Shown: positions 33,201 to 47,000 of the stretch, piece by piece | Numbering within the stretch: position 1 is the first letter of the stretch | Layout: every line of letters begins with the position of its first letter | Source: Ophioceras dolichostomum | Taxonomy: Eukaryota > Ascomycota > Sordariomycetes > Magnaporthales > Ophioceraceae | Length of the DNA: 64,000 nt | Reading direction: 5' to 3' | Assembly: GCA_003049485.1 (NCBI GenBank) | Contig: PYST01000180.1 | Span: forward strand, 17,711 to 81,710 | Notes under the pieces: model-generated | The model's database searches: none | What the model was told of the DNA's origin: nothing | The model's input: the letters and a program-made list of their open reading frames with translations, nothing else | Position numbers and translations under genes: made by a program

Positions 33201-36200
33201 ACCTCACGGTTTGGGAAGAGAGTGCTCGAATCGAGCCGGATTGGACTAGACCCTGGCTCTCAGATGGAGGGGTCGGTTTAGCAGAGAGAGAAGGTGGGAA
33301 TGGGGGCGGCCCGGAAACGGAGCTTCCCCCGATGCCTCTGACGTCATAGCGCGTTCGATTATTTTGACGACGACAACAGGCCGCCGCCGCCGCCGTTTGC
33401 TGCTAGTTCTTTCTAAGGCCGTTGCAAATCCGAGAGAAGGGCATTTACTTCCCTTTGTCCTCGGGCGGCGAATATCTCGCAAAGCAGGGGCTCCCGTCCT
33501 GCGAGGCGACGTTCTAAACGGGGGTTTGGTTGGGTGGCATTGGGGGTTGGAATTCATAGCAAAACGCACTATTATCTTTCTGCACACGAGCATTATTGGC
33601 TGATGTCCTGAAGTGTCTGTGCAGCCTCATCGTATAGGTGAGGGAGGGGCCGAAGTGCTATGACTGATCATTGATAACCTGCCGCCGTCTTCCCGCTTCT
33701 CTCTCTCCTCTCTCTCTCTCTCTCTCGCTCGGTCGCCCTTTTCTGTCTCGATCTTGGCTAGAGATGGGCCGCTGCGATCCGAAATTGAAGGGGCGGCAGC
33801 TGGGGTCCTCGGGGATCAGTTACACACATATGACGATGTTGCTGCATGATGGGATTTGCGCAATTGCCATAGGTCGTCACAAGCTCACAACTTCTGCACA
33901 CGTATGTAGGGCCAACAGGGCCTTTTCTTGTCTCGGGGACCCGCTCTTAAGACCCTGAACCCTGAATAGCTGTTGCACCATCCAGGATCTCGGCGAGCAC
34001 AGCCGCCATCACTTCCCTGCTTGCTTGCCGACTTGTTTCTCCCTTCCTTCCTTTTTGTCTATGTACGAGCCTGCGAGTCTATCACAACACACAGAGACAG
34101 GGCTCACTGATAACTGGTAACAGCCGTTGTGTTATGATTGCATCACCTTCGACGTTGACTGGCCCATCCACAACTGCGGTGTTTCGAACGAACATTGCCC
34201 CGAGCAACACCCAATTAGGCGGCTGAGTTTGCACCGGCCTTGTCTGTGATCCCTGTGAGCCCTGCGAGCTCAGACAGGAGGACCCTGAAGATCCGACGAT
34301 GGGCTCTCACCTCTCGGATAGCCCGGGGAATTTGTGGGATCAATGGCTTGGGATGGCGTCTGTTAGCTCCTAGGGTTGTGCATCCGCTGTAACGAACGGT
34401 CTCAATTGTTCAATATTTTTTATTAGACTTTTTGGCTTTTGCCCTGCAGACTTCATCTGCGTTTCCCCACACCCACCGTTACTGCACCAGCGGCGGCCTT
34501 ATTATGCCTCAGCGGTTTCCAACGGCGCCCGACCTGTTGCTTGTTAGTGCATGGAGCTTGGTTGCGCATCATTCAGCCTGCTGGCACAGCCGCAAACAAC
34601 ACAGCTCCCCTGCTGGTACGATGCAACTATTTGGAACAATTCCCAGCTTCCATGACGGGAGGGTTTTGCAGGCTTGCAGGGCGTCGTACCGTCCAGAGCA
34701 CAGCTACCGTGCTATACGTGTGTGCGTAGAACGTGGTAGGTATTGCATGTGTTGCCCGCGAGGAATAGCAGAGCTCGTAGTGGTACGAAATTTGCCCCGC
34801 CCTCGAACTTGAGCCCCACCATATACAACGTACCCCGGGATCCCTGGTCAAACCACCCCTGCAACATTGACGTCATTCTGCGGCCCCAAGACTGACACTT
34901 TCGTCATTGGGCGGGGGCTGAGTTGGACAACCGGACGGCATTTTATCTTTTCTCATGCTCGATATTTGTCACACTGAGAGAGCGAAAGGGCTCAAGGGGG
35001 AAGAAAGGCCCCGCAACCAGAGGATCGCAGAGTTCCTTTTCTCCTTCGGCCGATGGGCCGAAGCTCAGCTGTTGCTGTCTTTGATCTCCAACATCATTGG
35101 TGCAACCCACCAGCGTGGGCGTGGCTGCAGACCTCCTGCTCCCCTCATATCAGCAGCATCATCACTATCGGCATCCACCCCATCAGCATCATCGCCATGT
35201 TGCAACCTCCCTTATCCTCTTCGCCCCCTCCAAGGCCCAAAAGGGAGAGGCCCCTGCCCAGCTGTCTAACGGATACGGGCATTTGGGCATCAAGTCCGCC
35301 ACCACACAGCACAGCCTGATGCTACCAGGCCAGCACGCCTTAGGCAGGCGTACAGAGAGGATGAGACCGGCTTCCCACCGCCTCATGTTCGACGAAGAGA
35401 GTGTGAGAGGTGAGCCCGCCTCCCCGCATCGGCTGGCTGCTGCGACCCCAATCAACCTCACACTTGCCCATATGAAAAGATCTGCCCGGCTTCAAACCAC
35501 GACACCCAGTAAGACTGAGATGAGACCTTAGGGAGCTCATAAAGTAGCAGCCGTACACCAATCCCAAGCCCCGAGCTCCTCTGCCATCATTGGGTCCTCC
35601 CTTTCGCCCCCTCCCCGCGCGTCCGCCGGATTGGCTGGACAGCTTGTAAAAGCTATCAAGGCCAACGGCAGAGATACACAGGCAGCCCCTTTCTGCGTCG
35701 AATGATTGGCCGCCATGCCACATATCGAGCAGCACTTACTTCGGGTCTCGGCCCTCTTCTGGGTTCCCTTGCTCCCCTCCAACCTCCGTCCATATCGCCA
35801 TCCATCCTCTTCCCGCCTCCTCTTCATCAGTCTTAGGTCATCGCCCCCATCTCCAAAGCGGAAGGCAAAGTTGCAAATCCCCTCTTTCCCATCCACGCCG
35901 GGGCGAGCAGAATGAAAAAAGAAAGATGAAACACGCCAAATGGAACCCTGTCGGGCACGTTAGATCGCCCCCTTCCGCCTTTCTCTTCCGCCTCCCTTCC
36001 CTCGGCTGAAGATCCTTTCCCTGACCGCTCTCCGAGCCCCTCTCCACTTTCCTTCTCTGCCCATGCCCAAGGACGGCTCCATGGACAGTCTCCTCGCCTC
36101 CCCTCTGTCCCTCCCCCGGTCTCCCAACCCCCCACCCACGACGTTCGCTCTACCACCCGCTTGCTCTTGTCGTGGGCAGACCAGGCCGGTTAGGGGGCGA

Positions 36201-39200
36201 GGCAGGGCAATGACAGGCTCTCGTTCTTCCCGGAGCGAGCTCCGTCCACTTAGATCTCTAACCAGTAGTATCTACAAGTCAGGAGGCCTCGGGGGTGGTC
36301 TCCGCTCCGGAGTCTTTCCGAGGAGACTAAGTGATCACAGGGTGACTTGCAAATAACGGGGATGAAAAGGGGGCAAGAGGGCTTCGGATCTATGATCAAG
36401 CTTTCCTTGGAAAATCAGGCTCGAAGCTTCCCACCGCCCCCCTCACGTAACAAACCCTCGCTTTATGTGATCATCACCCAGCCTATCCATCCCCTCACGC
36501 TGTGCTCATACGCCCTCCCGAGCACGTACAGGCTGGGTTATCTACGGAGCAATATGTATCACCATATGAACTGGGCCAGCTGGGGGCGATAGGTAATCAG
36601 GTAATATACTGCTGAATATCGTGTACACTCTGTATTAGGTAGTATAAGCAGCCGAAAGCGTCGCCTCTCTATGCCTAGGTACGTATATTTGTGCCTTGGT
36701 CTTGTGCTCGATTTTTTTGCCTCCCGTGCTGAGTCGCCGTCCCCGTTTCCAAAAAAGCAAATCCCACTCCAAAACCGGGCCTTGTCGCTCGCCCTGTCAG
36801 AGTAACCCTTGTCTCTCTCACTAGAGAAGCAGTGATGCCCAAACCGCGGATAGATACCTAGGTATCTAGCGCTGAGTGATCGTTGGCGCCGTCCCCGCGG
36901 TTCCTGATCCGGAGCGAGGAGGGGGGAGGTCTGAGAGTTACGTGGATATTTTGCCACTTGCCCGCCAGGACGGGCACCAGTGCAGGGCCATAGCAGTAGG
37001 TAGAGGTAGCTTGGCTTAGCCTCAGTTTGGTAGCCTTAACAGCAGTTAGGCCTTATGGGGACGGGTGGGCGGACAGACGGGGCACACAGGACAGGGATGG
37101 GCCGAGTAAAAGATTGGAGTTTGGGGCGGACATCCCAAGCCTCACTTCGGCCTTGGCTCTCACACTCTTCTTCTTCTACGGTAGCATGGATATACCTTGG
37201 ATATGCGGTGGGGAAAAAAGAAAGCAAAAAAAAGCCCTGTCTGCCTGTGTTGTCGGTGTCGTCCTTCGGGTACATGCAGATGGAAGACGCGTGCACAACG
37301 TCGATCAATACAGCTCATCAAGTTGTTAATCATGAATGAGGAGAGGAGGTCCATCACGGGGCTTCACAGTGCAGGTCTCCAGGCAGGCAGGCAGGCAGGG
37401 TAGGGCAGGTACCTAGGTTAGAGTGCAGTGGCTTTGGGTACAGGCGACGACGATCGCACGGGAGGTGTGTTAGGATGACAGGCAATTTAGAGTGAAATCT
37501 TGAAGATAGCATTATATTAAGACAGAAACCAACCGGACTTTTTTGACGACAGCTGTGTATAGTGCGTGTGTCGTCTGCTTCCCGTACCTCTGTGTGTCTC
37601 TCTCCTCCAGAGGAAGCGAATGAATGGTTCTGAGGCAGGTATATAGGTGTGATGGATGGGTATATATAAGGCGTGAAACGGGTGGTGATGACGGTTGTCT
37701 TGTAAGTAATAGTACATGATTATTCCCAGCCCCTTTTGATGAACGAGTGTATCGGAAGGTGAGGCGAGGCTGGTACATTAAGGTATAAGTGAGCGCTAGG
37801 GTCTCATGGGGGCCAGTAGCGAGCGGAGCGCACAGATGAGCCCGGTAAGTAATAGATGTAGAGCAGTAAGAGAGAGAGTGTGTGGTAGGAAAGCCGTGGA
37901 AGAGAAAAAGGAATGACCTGAAAGAGCATTGTAGATCCCCCATCCATCCAACCATCCCGTCTCCAATATCTACCTGCTACCCACCCAAATGACAATAGTT
38001 AAGAGAGCCGTCAAGGCGGGAAGAAACCCGTGACCCGGAAATCCAGCCAGACGTTATTAGCTCAAAAAATGAGAGACGAGAAATAGATGACGATGAGAGA
38101 GAGAAAAGCTTCGCCCCGGAAATAGACCGAAAAATAAAAAGCAGGATTCGCCGGTAATCAAGGAGGGGAAATGTGCGGTAAGGACAGGCCATAACACACA
38201 GCCAGACACAGAAGAGAGACAGAGATAGGAGGTTCTCCAGACCATCCACCCAACACTTTCGCAACCTTCTAGCGCCAGAGCCCAACCCCCCTATCAGAGG
38301 AAAAAAGGAAAAGAAAGTCAAGAAACAAACTCCCGATATGCCAAGAGCGTGTAGGTGCCCGAGAGACTTCACTGATCCGATCCAGTCGAGTTCGAGGTCT
38401 GTCTTTTCTTCTTTCTTCCCTTATCCCAGGGAGAGAAGCAGAAGAAGACCAAGACCAAAATGAACTGTCCGTGAAGTGGTTGGGTAGAGCGAATGCATTC
38501 GGGGACTTCCCTTCCGCCCCGGTACCTACAGGTACATAGTCGGAACAAACAAGGAAAAATATGGAGATAAAGAGGAACAACCATACCAAAAAAAAATCGA
38601 GTGGGTATCCAACTCAAGACAGAAAGGGGTACGATCAACAACAGAGAAGCACAATTGGTTCTTTTTGAAACGGTGCAAGTGGTGAGAGGAAGAAAAGGGG
38701 TATGTGGTGTTCAGCGTGGTGCGATGCCGGAAAGCGATCGGCAAGAGCGAGCGGGGGGCGCAGAGAAGTCGGGCGTACAGACAAGCTCCAGCAAATGCAA
38801 AGGACGGATCATTGATGCCGTGATGCTTTCCTTTTGATATCTTCTTGGCTGACTGCCGCCAGGTTTCTCCTTTCCCCACTCCCAATTCTCTCTCCTCCTC
38901 CAAGATATTTTGCTTCCTCACTCAGTAAGAGATTGAAGAAGAAGCAATTGGAGTAAGACGAGTACGCCCGACTCTCTTGGAGATACACCATGAAAGCCGG
39001 GCGACGGCAGCGCGCACAATAACGGAGTCGATATTGCAGTCTACCGCAACTCTGATGGGCGTGCTTCCAGCGGTCGGACGTCAACTTGAGTGATAGCGGG
39101 GAACAGTGTGCGGATGGTGGTGGTGGTGGTGCGGTGGGGGCCCGAAATGGACCACAAGACCTCGCTTGCTTCCAGTGATCGTCGCCAAAAGCTTGCAGCC

Positions 39201-39204
39201 CCAT

Positions 39205-39249
39205 CTATCCATCCATCCATCCAGCCAGCCAGCCAGCCAGCCAGCCAGC
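39205..39249. repeat. tetranucleotide tandem (CCAT)n(CCAG)n
   Basis: A pure compound microsatellite: about four CCAT units change to about seven CCAG units. It lies about 360 bp downstream of the C2H2 gene stop codon, possibly in its 3' UTR. Confidence 0.9.
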
Positions 39250-39611
39250 GCGGGCGAGAGCTGCCTGCCCTCTGCCGAAGAGATGATCGATCGAAATGCT
39301 CAATGGGTGGGTGATGAAAAAGGGAGGATGCGGAAAAGTGTGTGTATGTGTGTGTGGGAGGCTGGGTGGTCGTCAATCGTAAGAAATAGAGTGTACAAAA
39401 ATTGGATCGACAGCGAATGGCGAGAATTAAAAGTGGTGTAAGTGGTGTAAGTGGTTCATGTGTTTGTGTTCAGCAGGTAAAGGCCCAGCTGGCCATATGC
39501 TCTATATCGGAACGCGATGGAGAAAAAAATGTATCCAGAGTGTCGCGAAAGCGAAAGCGATCGTCGTCGAGGGTAATGCGGAGGAGGGCGGGCTTTCCTT
39601 GCGCCAACAGT

Positions 39612-41086
39612 CTAGTCAGAGTGATGATCGTGGTCTTCCGACCCGGCCTCAGACCTCGTGTCGCCCTTGTGCACCTTTCGGTGGCGGCGCAGGTTGGACA
39701 CGACGGAGAACTGCCGTCCGCAGCCCTCAACCTCGCAGGAGAAAGCTGTATTGTGGAAGACGAAACAGCGTTGTTAGCACTCGCTGATGCCATGCCTTTG
39801 TTATCGGTTGTGCGGATGGGATCCGGTGACTTGACGCGGTGTGACTTACGCTTCTCGCCAGTGTGGCTGTACATGTGCGTTTGCAGCGAGCTCGGCCTCG
39901 TGAAGCGCTTGTCGCAAACCTTGCACTTGTGCTTCTTCTGGGTGGCGATGGCCGCCTTCGCGCTGAACTGGTTCATCATCGAGTGCGGCGCCGGTGGAGG
40001 GATCAGCGCCGCCAGGTGTCCCTGCGGCCTGGGCAGCGTCCTGCTCGCCGCCGCCGCCGCCGTCGACTCGATGTCGGACCCAGCAGTCGAGTAGTCGCTG
40101 ACGCTCGAAGGGGCGTAGTAGCCGAAGCCGCTCGAGGAGGACACGCTCGACGAGTTGGAGTGCGTCGAAGGGAATCCGTAAGAGTCCGCCGAGCCGCGGC
40201 CCTTGGCGGCCTGACTCGCATCCGGCCCGGGCCCGTAGATGTTACGGGGCGTATCCTGGCTCATGGACAGCATGCCCTGGCTGGCCTCGAGCGCATCGGC
40301 GAAGCGGCTCCGGTCGTCGGGCGCAATGCCGCCACCGCTGTTGTCGGGGACAACTGTGTCAACTGACAGAGTTCTTTGACGACCGGCTAGGGGTGCAGGG
40401 GCAACTGACGTCTGGGAATACCTGCGCGCGCTGTGATGATCTGGCTCCTGGCTGAGGCTGTGCGCGACAGGCGGGAACGCGGGCTGCATCGGCGCGGGCG
40501 CAAACCGGGCCATGCTTTCGTACGAGGCTGGAGATGCTGACGTGTAGGTCGGGTGGATGGGAGAGGCGGCTGATGTGTAGCCCGTCTCGCCATACGGTGC
40601 TGTTGTGGCCACTGCTGGAGGTAGCCGGTTCAGACTAAGGAGGTCTTTGGGAGAGAAAGGAGAGGCCGTAAAGTAAGTCCCACTGTCCACAAGTAACGGA
40701 GGCGAACTCAAGCGCCTCGAGAAGGTGAGTGGTGAGTACATACTGTGAGTGTGAGGGCTCCCTGACGATGGTGTCGTCACGGGAATAGAGCCGTACGACG
40801 CCAAAGAAGCCGTGCTTCCGGTGCTTGTCCTGCTGACGTGCTGTGGCTGTGACGGGTGGTGCTTCGTCAGGCTTTCTAGGCTCAGTGGGTTGGCGCCGAG
40901 GGCATTCTGGGAACCGCCGGTGTAGAGCCCGTGTGAACCGTGAGGACTGCTCTGGTGGCCGACCCCAGAAGACGACGGCGCCGCCCAGGGGTTCGAGAAA
41001 TGGGGCTGGCTTGATGGGTAGGAAGACATATGGTCGAAGTTGAGAGAGCCGAAGCGGTGAGGGTTGGAGCCTAATGTCATGGTCAT
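39612..41086 (-). CDS. two-finger C2H2 transcription factor (FlbC-like pattern)
   Basis: Nuclear DNA-binding regulator. Exons 39850-41086 and 39612-39745 with an intron GTAAGT..CAG (39746-39849) encode 456 residues from MTMTLGSNPHRFG. The intron cuts the inter-finger linker, and the join restores HTGEKPFSC. Finger 1 is CKVCDKRFTRPSSLQTHMYSH near residue 390. Finger 2 is CEVEGCGRQFSVVSNLRRH, with RKVHKGD after it. The first 380 residues are Ser/Pro/Tyr-rich without a domain, as in activators. The fingers and their C-terminal place resemble the conidiation regulator FlbC of Aspergillus, but other fungal two-finger factors share this pattern, so I give no symbol. It stands alone in a 25-kb gene-poor stretch, with about 18 kb of non-coding DNA upstream. 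Confidence 0.9.
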
Positions 41087-44000
41087 ATTGGGACCGGACT
41101 CGAGAAGGGTATGACGAGGGGAACAGAAAAGATGCTAGGCGTCTTTCCCGGTGCGTGTGTGCGTGGGTGCGTGTGTGCGTGCAAGAAGTTGAGGAGGTCG
41201 TGTTGGTGACCGTCGGCGGCGAGGATCCCTCTTCGCGTTCGTCGTGATGTGTTCCCTAGATAGGGTGCGGGAGCGAGAGTAGTCTGGCGTAGTCCTCAAG
41301 TGTAGTGTGAGGATGATCAGGGTTTGGTGTCGGCCGAACAGGAGTGGTCGTCTCGTAGCACCCTTTCTCTCTATATCTTGATGAGGTGGACGATGTGTTC
41401 CAACGGTAGGTAAGACTTAAAAAGAAGATCCGTCGCGGTCCGAGACTGGCGGGATCAGCGATCCTTATGTCTTCGGGGCCACAAGAATGAGAATGGGAGG
41501 GACAAGATGGGCCGCGGTGGCATGCACACTAGGCGGACGGCTGTGGTTGGCCGGGACCGGGTTGAAGTACCTCCAGGCCAGGGAACACAGCCAAGAGATA
41601 CCTATGACGGCCACGGGTGTCCCAACCTGAACGTTTTTGTCCCTCTGTGTGGTCAGCGGGATGGGTCTCGACAGCCTCTGACGAGCAGTGGGCTCCCAAA
41701 CAGAGTGATCGACGTCGACTTATCCCTTTTCCTGAAGCCGGGCCTTGTAAAGAGGGGACAACAGGAAGAGAGCAGGGGGTGTGCTGCCTGCAGGGATGGT
41801 GCAAGTGAGGTAGTAGTGATGGGTGTGGTGGACAGATGGGGGATGGGGGAGGAGGGGAAGAAAAAAGGGAAGAGACGAGAAAGGGGATGGAGGAGAGCCA
41901 GCGACTGGGCGACCAAGGCTGAAATTTCTCTTGGGGCAGCGTCAATTATTCGACAACGACGGGCCGAGTAGGAAGGTGCCGTGAGGGGTATGAGATCAGC
42001 GCAGGCGGTCTGTCTGGTCTCTTTAGATCCGGGAGATGGGATTGACGGATGAAGGATGGATGGGACTTCAGGCCCTCCCAGGGCTCCAGAGCCAGGGCTG
42101 GGTACGTGAGAGCGTGCGGTGTGGGCGCGCCGTGGAGCGGGTTGGGATATGCCCTAATGGGAACCACAAAGCCTGGGGCAGGCTGTTTCAAAGCCGGATG
42201 CTCTCCACAACCCACAACCCACAAAGAGTCAAGAAGAGCTCCCCGTTGCTTGTTCGAACAAAGCTGCTGCCTTTGAGCCTTTCTCGCCGGGATCTGCCTT
42301 GTAGAGGAAGAACGACTGCAGACTGGAGACAGCAGACAGCAGACTGGAGACTGGAGACTGGAGATTGTGCAATGGCTCGTGGGCGGTGCAGGTGTATCCT
42401 TAAGGAGCGTTTGTGTATGTGTGGACTGATGTACTTCGCCTGGTGTTACTGCGTGCTACCGCTACTCAGTCCTCAGCACTCTGTGGGTTTTGTGGCGAGT
42501 AATAATACCTGCTTCCCGTTCGCCGTCCGTCCCGTCGTATCGATGGATGATGGATGATGGATGCTTGGTAATGATGGGACAAAAAGGTCCGGCTGGTCCC
42601 TTCGTCTGTCTGTGGAGTGTCTGAGCGTGTCTGTACGGTGTATGGGTTTGGTCTGATTTAGGTCTGGAATAGATGCGGAAAACGATAGTCGGGTGTGGAC
42701 AGAACAAAAAGGGCAGGCCTTGGTTTACATACATAGAAGCCTCACAACCTGATCGAGCGAAAATGACACTGGGAGGGTGGGAAAAGGCGGCCTGGGAGGA
42801 GGTCTATGTACATACGCAAGGGTGGTGGTGGCTCTTTCAACCACCCCCCGATCCCCAGACAATGATGGAGCATTGTGCTGCTTGGCTTTTAGAGAAGAAA
42901 AGCCGCTTGAGACCGGCCCTGCGGCCAAAGGAGAGAGGGAGAGCGAGGCCGGGGGAAAGTGGATGGTGTTGGGGTGTTGGGGTGTGGGTAAAGAGAGCGG
43001 GCAGAGGGTGTGCGCCATCGAGGACCTGTCCTATGGCGACAGTCAAACCGGACGGGAGGAGGACTGTGACGTCTTGAGGGCCCTCCTCCGTCAATGTACA
43101 GAAGTACATTTACCTTGGTACTATACATGGTGTCTGAAATGCCCGGTGAAATCGCTGCAAGACAGTTGTTCGCCATCTGCGCACGGTAGGCTCTGACAGG
43201 CACAACTTCCGGCAGTGCGACCAGTCGTAATTGTTGTGCGCTTTTCCAGCTCTCTTGCTCCAGGGCGACCGGGCTTGCTTGGGATTGTGATATGGATGAC
43301 GGCGATTTTGGCCCTGGTGCTCAGTCCCGCACTGTAACCCAGTCAGGCACAGCTACGGTGGAGACGTTCGTTCGCTGGTTGGTTCCTTGTTGAACGGCTG
43401 CGTCACAGACACTAAGCAGACGCCACTTAAGTGAGTGGAGGAACGCGGGTCCCAGAGTGTCCAGGAAAATTGACCAATGAGCTTCTGCTCGACCTAAGGC
43501 ACCTCCAGAGTCGGGGTTGCCTCTCAAGCCCAGCAAGGATTGAAGCAAAGCACAGGGCGGTTGCTAGTTGCTTTCCCGCTGGTATTTTACTTCTCGGCCC
43601 AATTCAACAGATGGCTGCGTCTGTTCGCCTCACGATGGACCCTTGAAGGCCGCCAATTCGACGATGATAGCGCCCTACGAGCGAGACATCCTCAAAAGGG
43701 AGCGAGCGGCTCACCGTTGCCCCTCTCAGGTCTGAGATAGCCCGTACTTCGGAGGCCATCATTTTGTATTTGCCCGATAATTTGCCATTTTGATACATTT
43801 AGGCAAGAGATCTGCTACTCAAGGCCAACCTGAGGTGGTGGATGGGGCGTGGAGGTCCTGAGCATCTCCAGCGTACTCAACTCGTGCTCTGGACAACCAG
43901 AGGTTGAAAATGCGTGACCAACGAATACAAGGCGTTTTTTTCTACGTAGTGCACATTGCCACAGGTGAACGGGCGCTTGCTACAGAGGCCGCTCAGGGGC

Positions 44001-47000
44001 ACACTTGTTCGCCAGGCTACACATAAAAATGTAAGCAAAAAGGCGGCGGCGGCGGCGGTGGTGGTAATGGTAGTGAAGCATAGGTGCGGACAAGATGCGG
44101 AATCAGAATTGCTGATGCCATTCCTGCTTCAGCAGCGGGGTGGAGAGCGGGAGGGTATCGAGCTGCGGGTGGAGTGGAGCCCGAGTGGGCACCTGGTGGA
44201 TACCGCGCTTTAAAGGTAGCGGTACCTGCGAGGGGGAGAAGTACCGCTACTAAATGCCCGAGCAGTCGTCCTGGCCCAGAAAGTAGCGGCCGCCATTGCT
44301 TTCCACCTCCACTACTCTGGCCTCCAATTCAGAGGAAGGTTGATTGAAATATCAAGCAGTGCAGTTCAAGCGGCAATAGACGGTTTGTGAAAGGTGGAGG
44401 CATAATCTAAAAGATAGGTTAACCGGTAGGTTCGGGTGGTAGACGAGGGTGCGGAGCGTTCTCGTGCAGGTTGGTTGGGGAGTGAGGTGTGGAGGTGGGC
44501 AGTGGGAAGGGCGAACACCGTCATACCTCTCGTCATATCGAGAGTTCAGGCACCCGCACCACCACCAACAGCAACAACCTGATGAGAGCCGAGCGCATCT
44601 CTGACATCACAGGGCGAAGCAATTCCAGGTACCTGAGCCTGCCAGACCTGCCGTATGGCCTACCCACTTGAGCATACTCAACCCAAATTCCTATCATATT
44701 GGACAGTCTCTGTCCCTCTCTCTCAGTACGACGAAGAGCGAGAGGAAGCCACGGCCACGGCGCCAACGCCTTTGCTAATCGCGTGGGAGAAATTTCTCCT
44801 CTCGACAGCACTCCCTCGACCCTCTCGGTCTCCCCATCCACACCAAAAAGTTTTATGTAAATTTTAACGATGCGCCAGACTTGGAGGGCAGAAGGACAGT
44901 CAAGAGCGGGGGATCGCACCTGGTGGCGTTGAGTTGCAGCCAGGTCTCCCTGTCAGTGGGGGACTACGCGACGGAATACAGACCAGGATCCTCAGGAGCC
45001 GGCGACCGGAAATAATCTGGCTGGTCCGGGCAATGTTTTGGGGGCAGTTTTTGATTTTGTCGTCTGCCAAACAGACCCCGCTGCCGTTACAATTCTCCAG
45101 GTCCCACACGAGTCTGAGGTGGTGCAGGCAGTTCTGCTCTTCATTTCATTATACAGTTGGGTCGTTATCAGTGCGTGCCTGAGTGACGGATAACGAGGAG
45201 ATGCTGTTGGCTGGCTGGTTGAACCACCTACGTCAGAGGCTGGAAGAGCTGAACTGGTATTGGGCCAAGGCTGCGCAACAGTGATGGGCGCACAAAAATT
45301 GAAGCCGCCCACTGTCCCCTGCATCACATCCGCCCCCACTCCCACTTCCTGAGAAAAACAGATGCACGAAAGGGGATGGAGTTCCTTTTTTTTTCTTCCC
45401 CCCCCCTTCTCTCTCTCTCTCCTTTTGCCTGCTCTCCTTTCCGGCCATCTTGCGACACGCCACTACCGCAGAAGAGGGGGACTTGCGCCCCAGTTTTCGA
45501 TTTTGGCAGCTAAGCTGAAAACCGACATCGGATTTGTCCAGATGCTAATCATTGCCTAGAAGAGAGTATGTCCATGGGATCAAGGGCCTGAAGCTCAATG
45601 GTCTGGATTTTAGGAGTGGAGCGGAGCTTCCAAACGGCTCACGCTCACTGGCTTGTTGAACTTCCGCCCTGAGCGCCGCCGCGTACCTTTTTTTCTGTAA
45701 TGGTCGCGCTACTGTCATCTGATTGGATGGTCACCCCCCTCCATGTTGTTATCTATCACACACCCATAGCGAAAAGCCCCTTTTTTCAACTTTTCGTCGG
45801 TCCTCTCTGCGTGCCACGAGGAATTCGACTGAGCAACAATTTCCCTCCTCTTAAGTTGGTCCTGGTTGAACTCCTCAGACAGGCCATCCATTTCTTCCAT
45901 ATGCCCAATGTCCAGTGTGTCAAGCATCCAAAAACGTCCTTCGCGCACGTGCATGACAAGATCAACGAGGCGCGCCGTGGAGAGTTGCAACAAGTTACCC
46001 AAGCTCGCGGTGGAGGTTCATCTCATCCCAGCGATGCCCGCTAAGCCCAAAGCGATGAGTTGAAACACCCCCGTTCAGGGTCCCCTTGTCGGTAGTTAAT
46101 GAGATCGCCGTCCATCTTATGCAACCCTCGAAAACTCAATTCCGGACGACACGCACGAACCCAGAATAGATTCTTTTGCATCCAAATACCGCCGAGCCGG
46201 AGGGCCAAGAGTTTTCTCTTCGTAAGTGAATGGCGCTCAGTCACGCGGAACCGACGACATGCGAACCCGGCCGGCTAGAGAATAGAAAAATCGATAGTTG
46301 ATTTCCAAGAACCGTCCACGCTGGGACACCAGCGCGGACAAAAGATACCCCACCAGGTGGTAGGGAGCTTGCCAGTTAGGGTTCGTTTCTATCCAGGCAC
46401 ACTCCAAAGGGTTATAAATGTCAACACGTAAGAAATACTATAACTGCGATACTACGTACGGATGTACGAATCCTTACTCCTCAGAAGAGGGATCCCAGAC
46501 CTCCCTGACCTCGCAGACCTCGCAGACGACAACGGGACTCCCCGAAGAAAGCTGCCCGGAAGCTGCAGGAACACGCCGAGGCGGCCGACCGACGGCCGAT
46601 GATCATCGGCAGCTTGGCGCCCGGATTCGGAAACTGATGTGTACTACAGTATGAGCTGCGAGCTCCATTCTGTTGAGACCAGAATCCTGTCCCTATCATA
46701 CAGATAGGAGATATCCGAGATTAGATGACAAACCGCGATGATCACTTCCACACGGGACATAAACAAAGTCGTAGTGGTTAAGTGCCTACCCTGGGTACGA
46801 AATAGTACGGGTGGAAAGAAGGAAGAGGCGCCGAGTCGCCGACAGAGCACGATGCCTGAATCGTAAAATCGTACGTCCGCCAGTCGCGGTCAGGTGTGCG
46901 CGTTGCCGACGTGTCGGTTGCCGTATCAGTCGAGTACGGAAACATGGAGGGGGAAGGGGGAAGGGGGAGGGGAGCGGCCACAGTGGTGGATGAGATGAGG

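Larger units (their letters stand above)
32469..39611. other. 7.1-kb region without supported genes
   Basis: Left end: promoter of the MFS gene. The remainder lies downstream of the C2H2 factor gene. Open frames on both strands stay below about 200 codons, overlap one another and show no domain or signal peptide. Present are a CT tract near 33700-33726, an assembly ambiguity inside a G run (33184-33200), repeated CCTAGGTA strings (36675, 36860, 37411) and the CCAT/CCAG tandem at 39205. No tRNA, rRNA or transposon is recognised. Confidence 0.5.

Noticed and set aside
41507..41971. 154-codon plus-strand frame just upstream of the C2H2 gene
   Set aside because: No domain, biased composition, and it lies in what should be the promoter or leader of the C2H2 gene.
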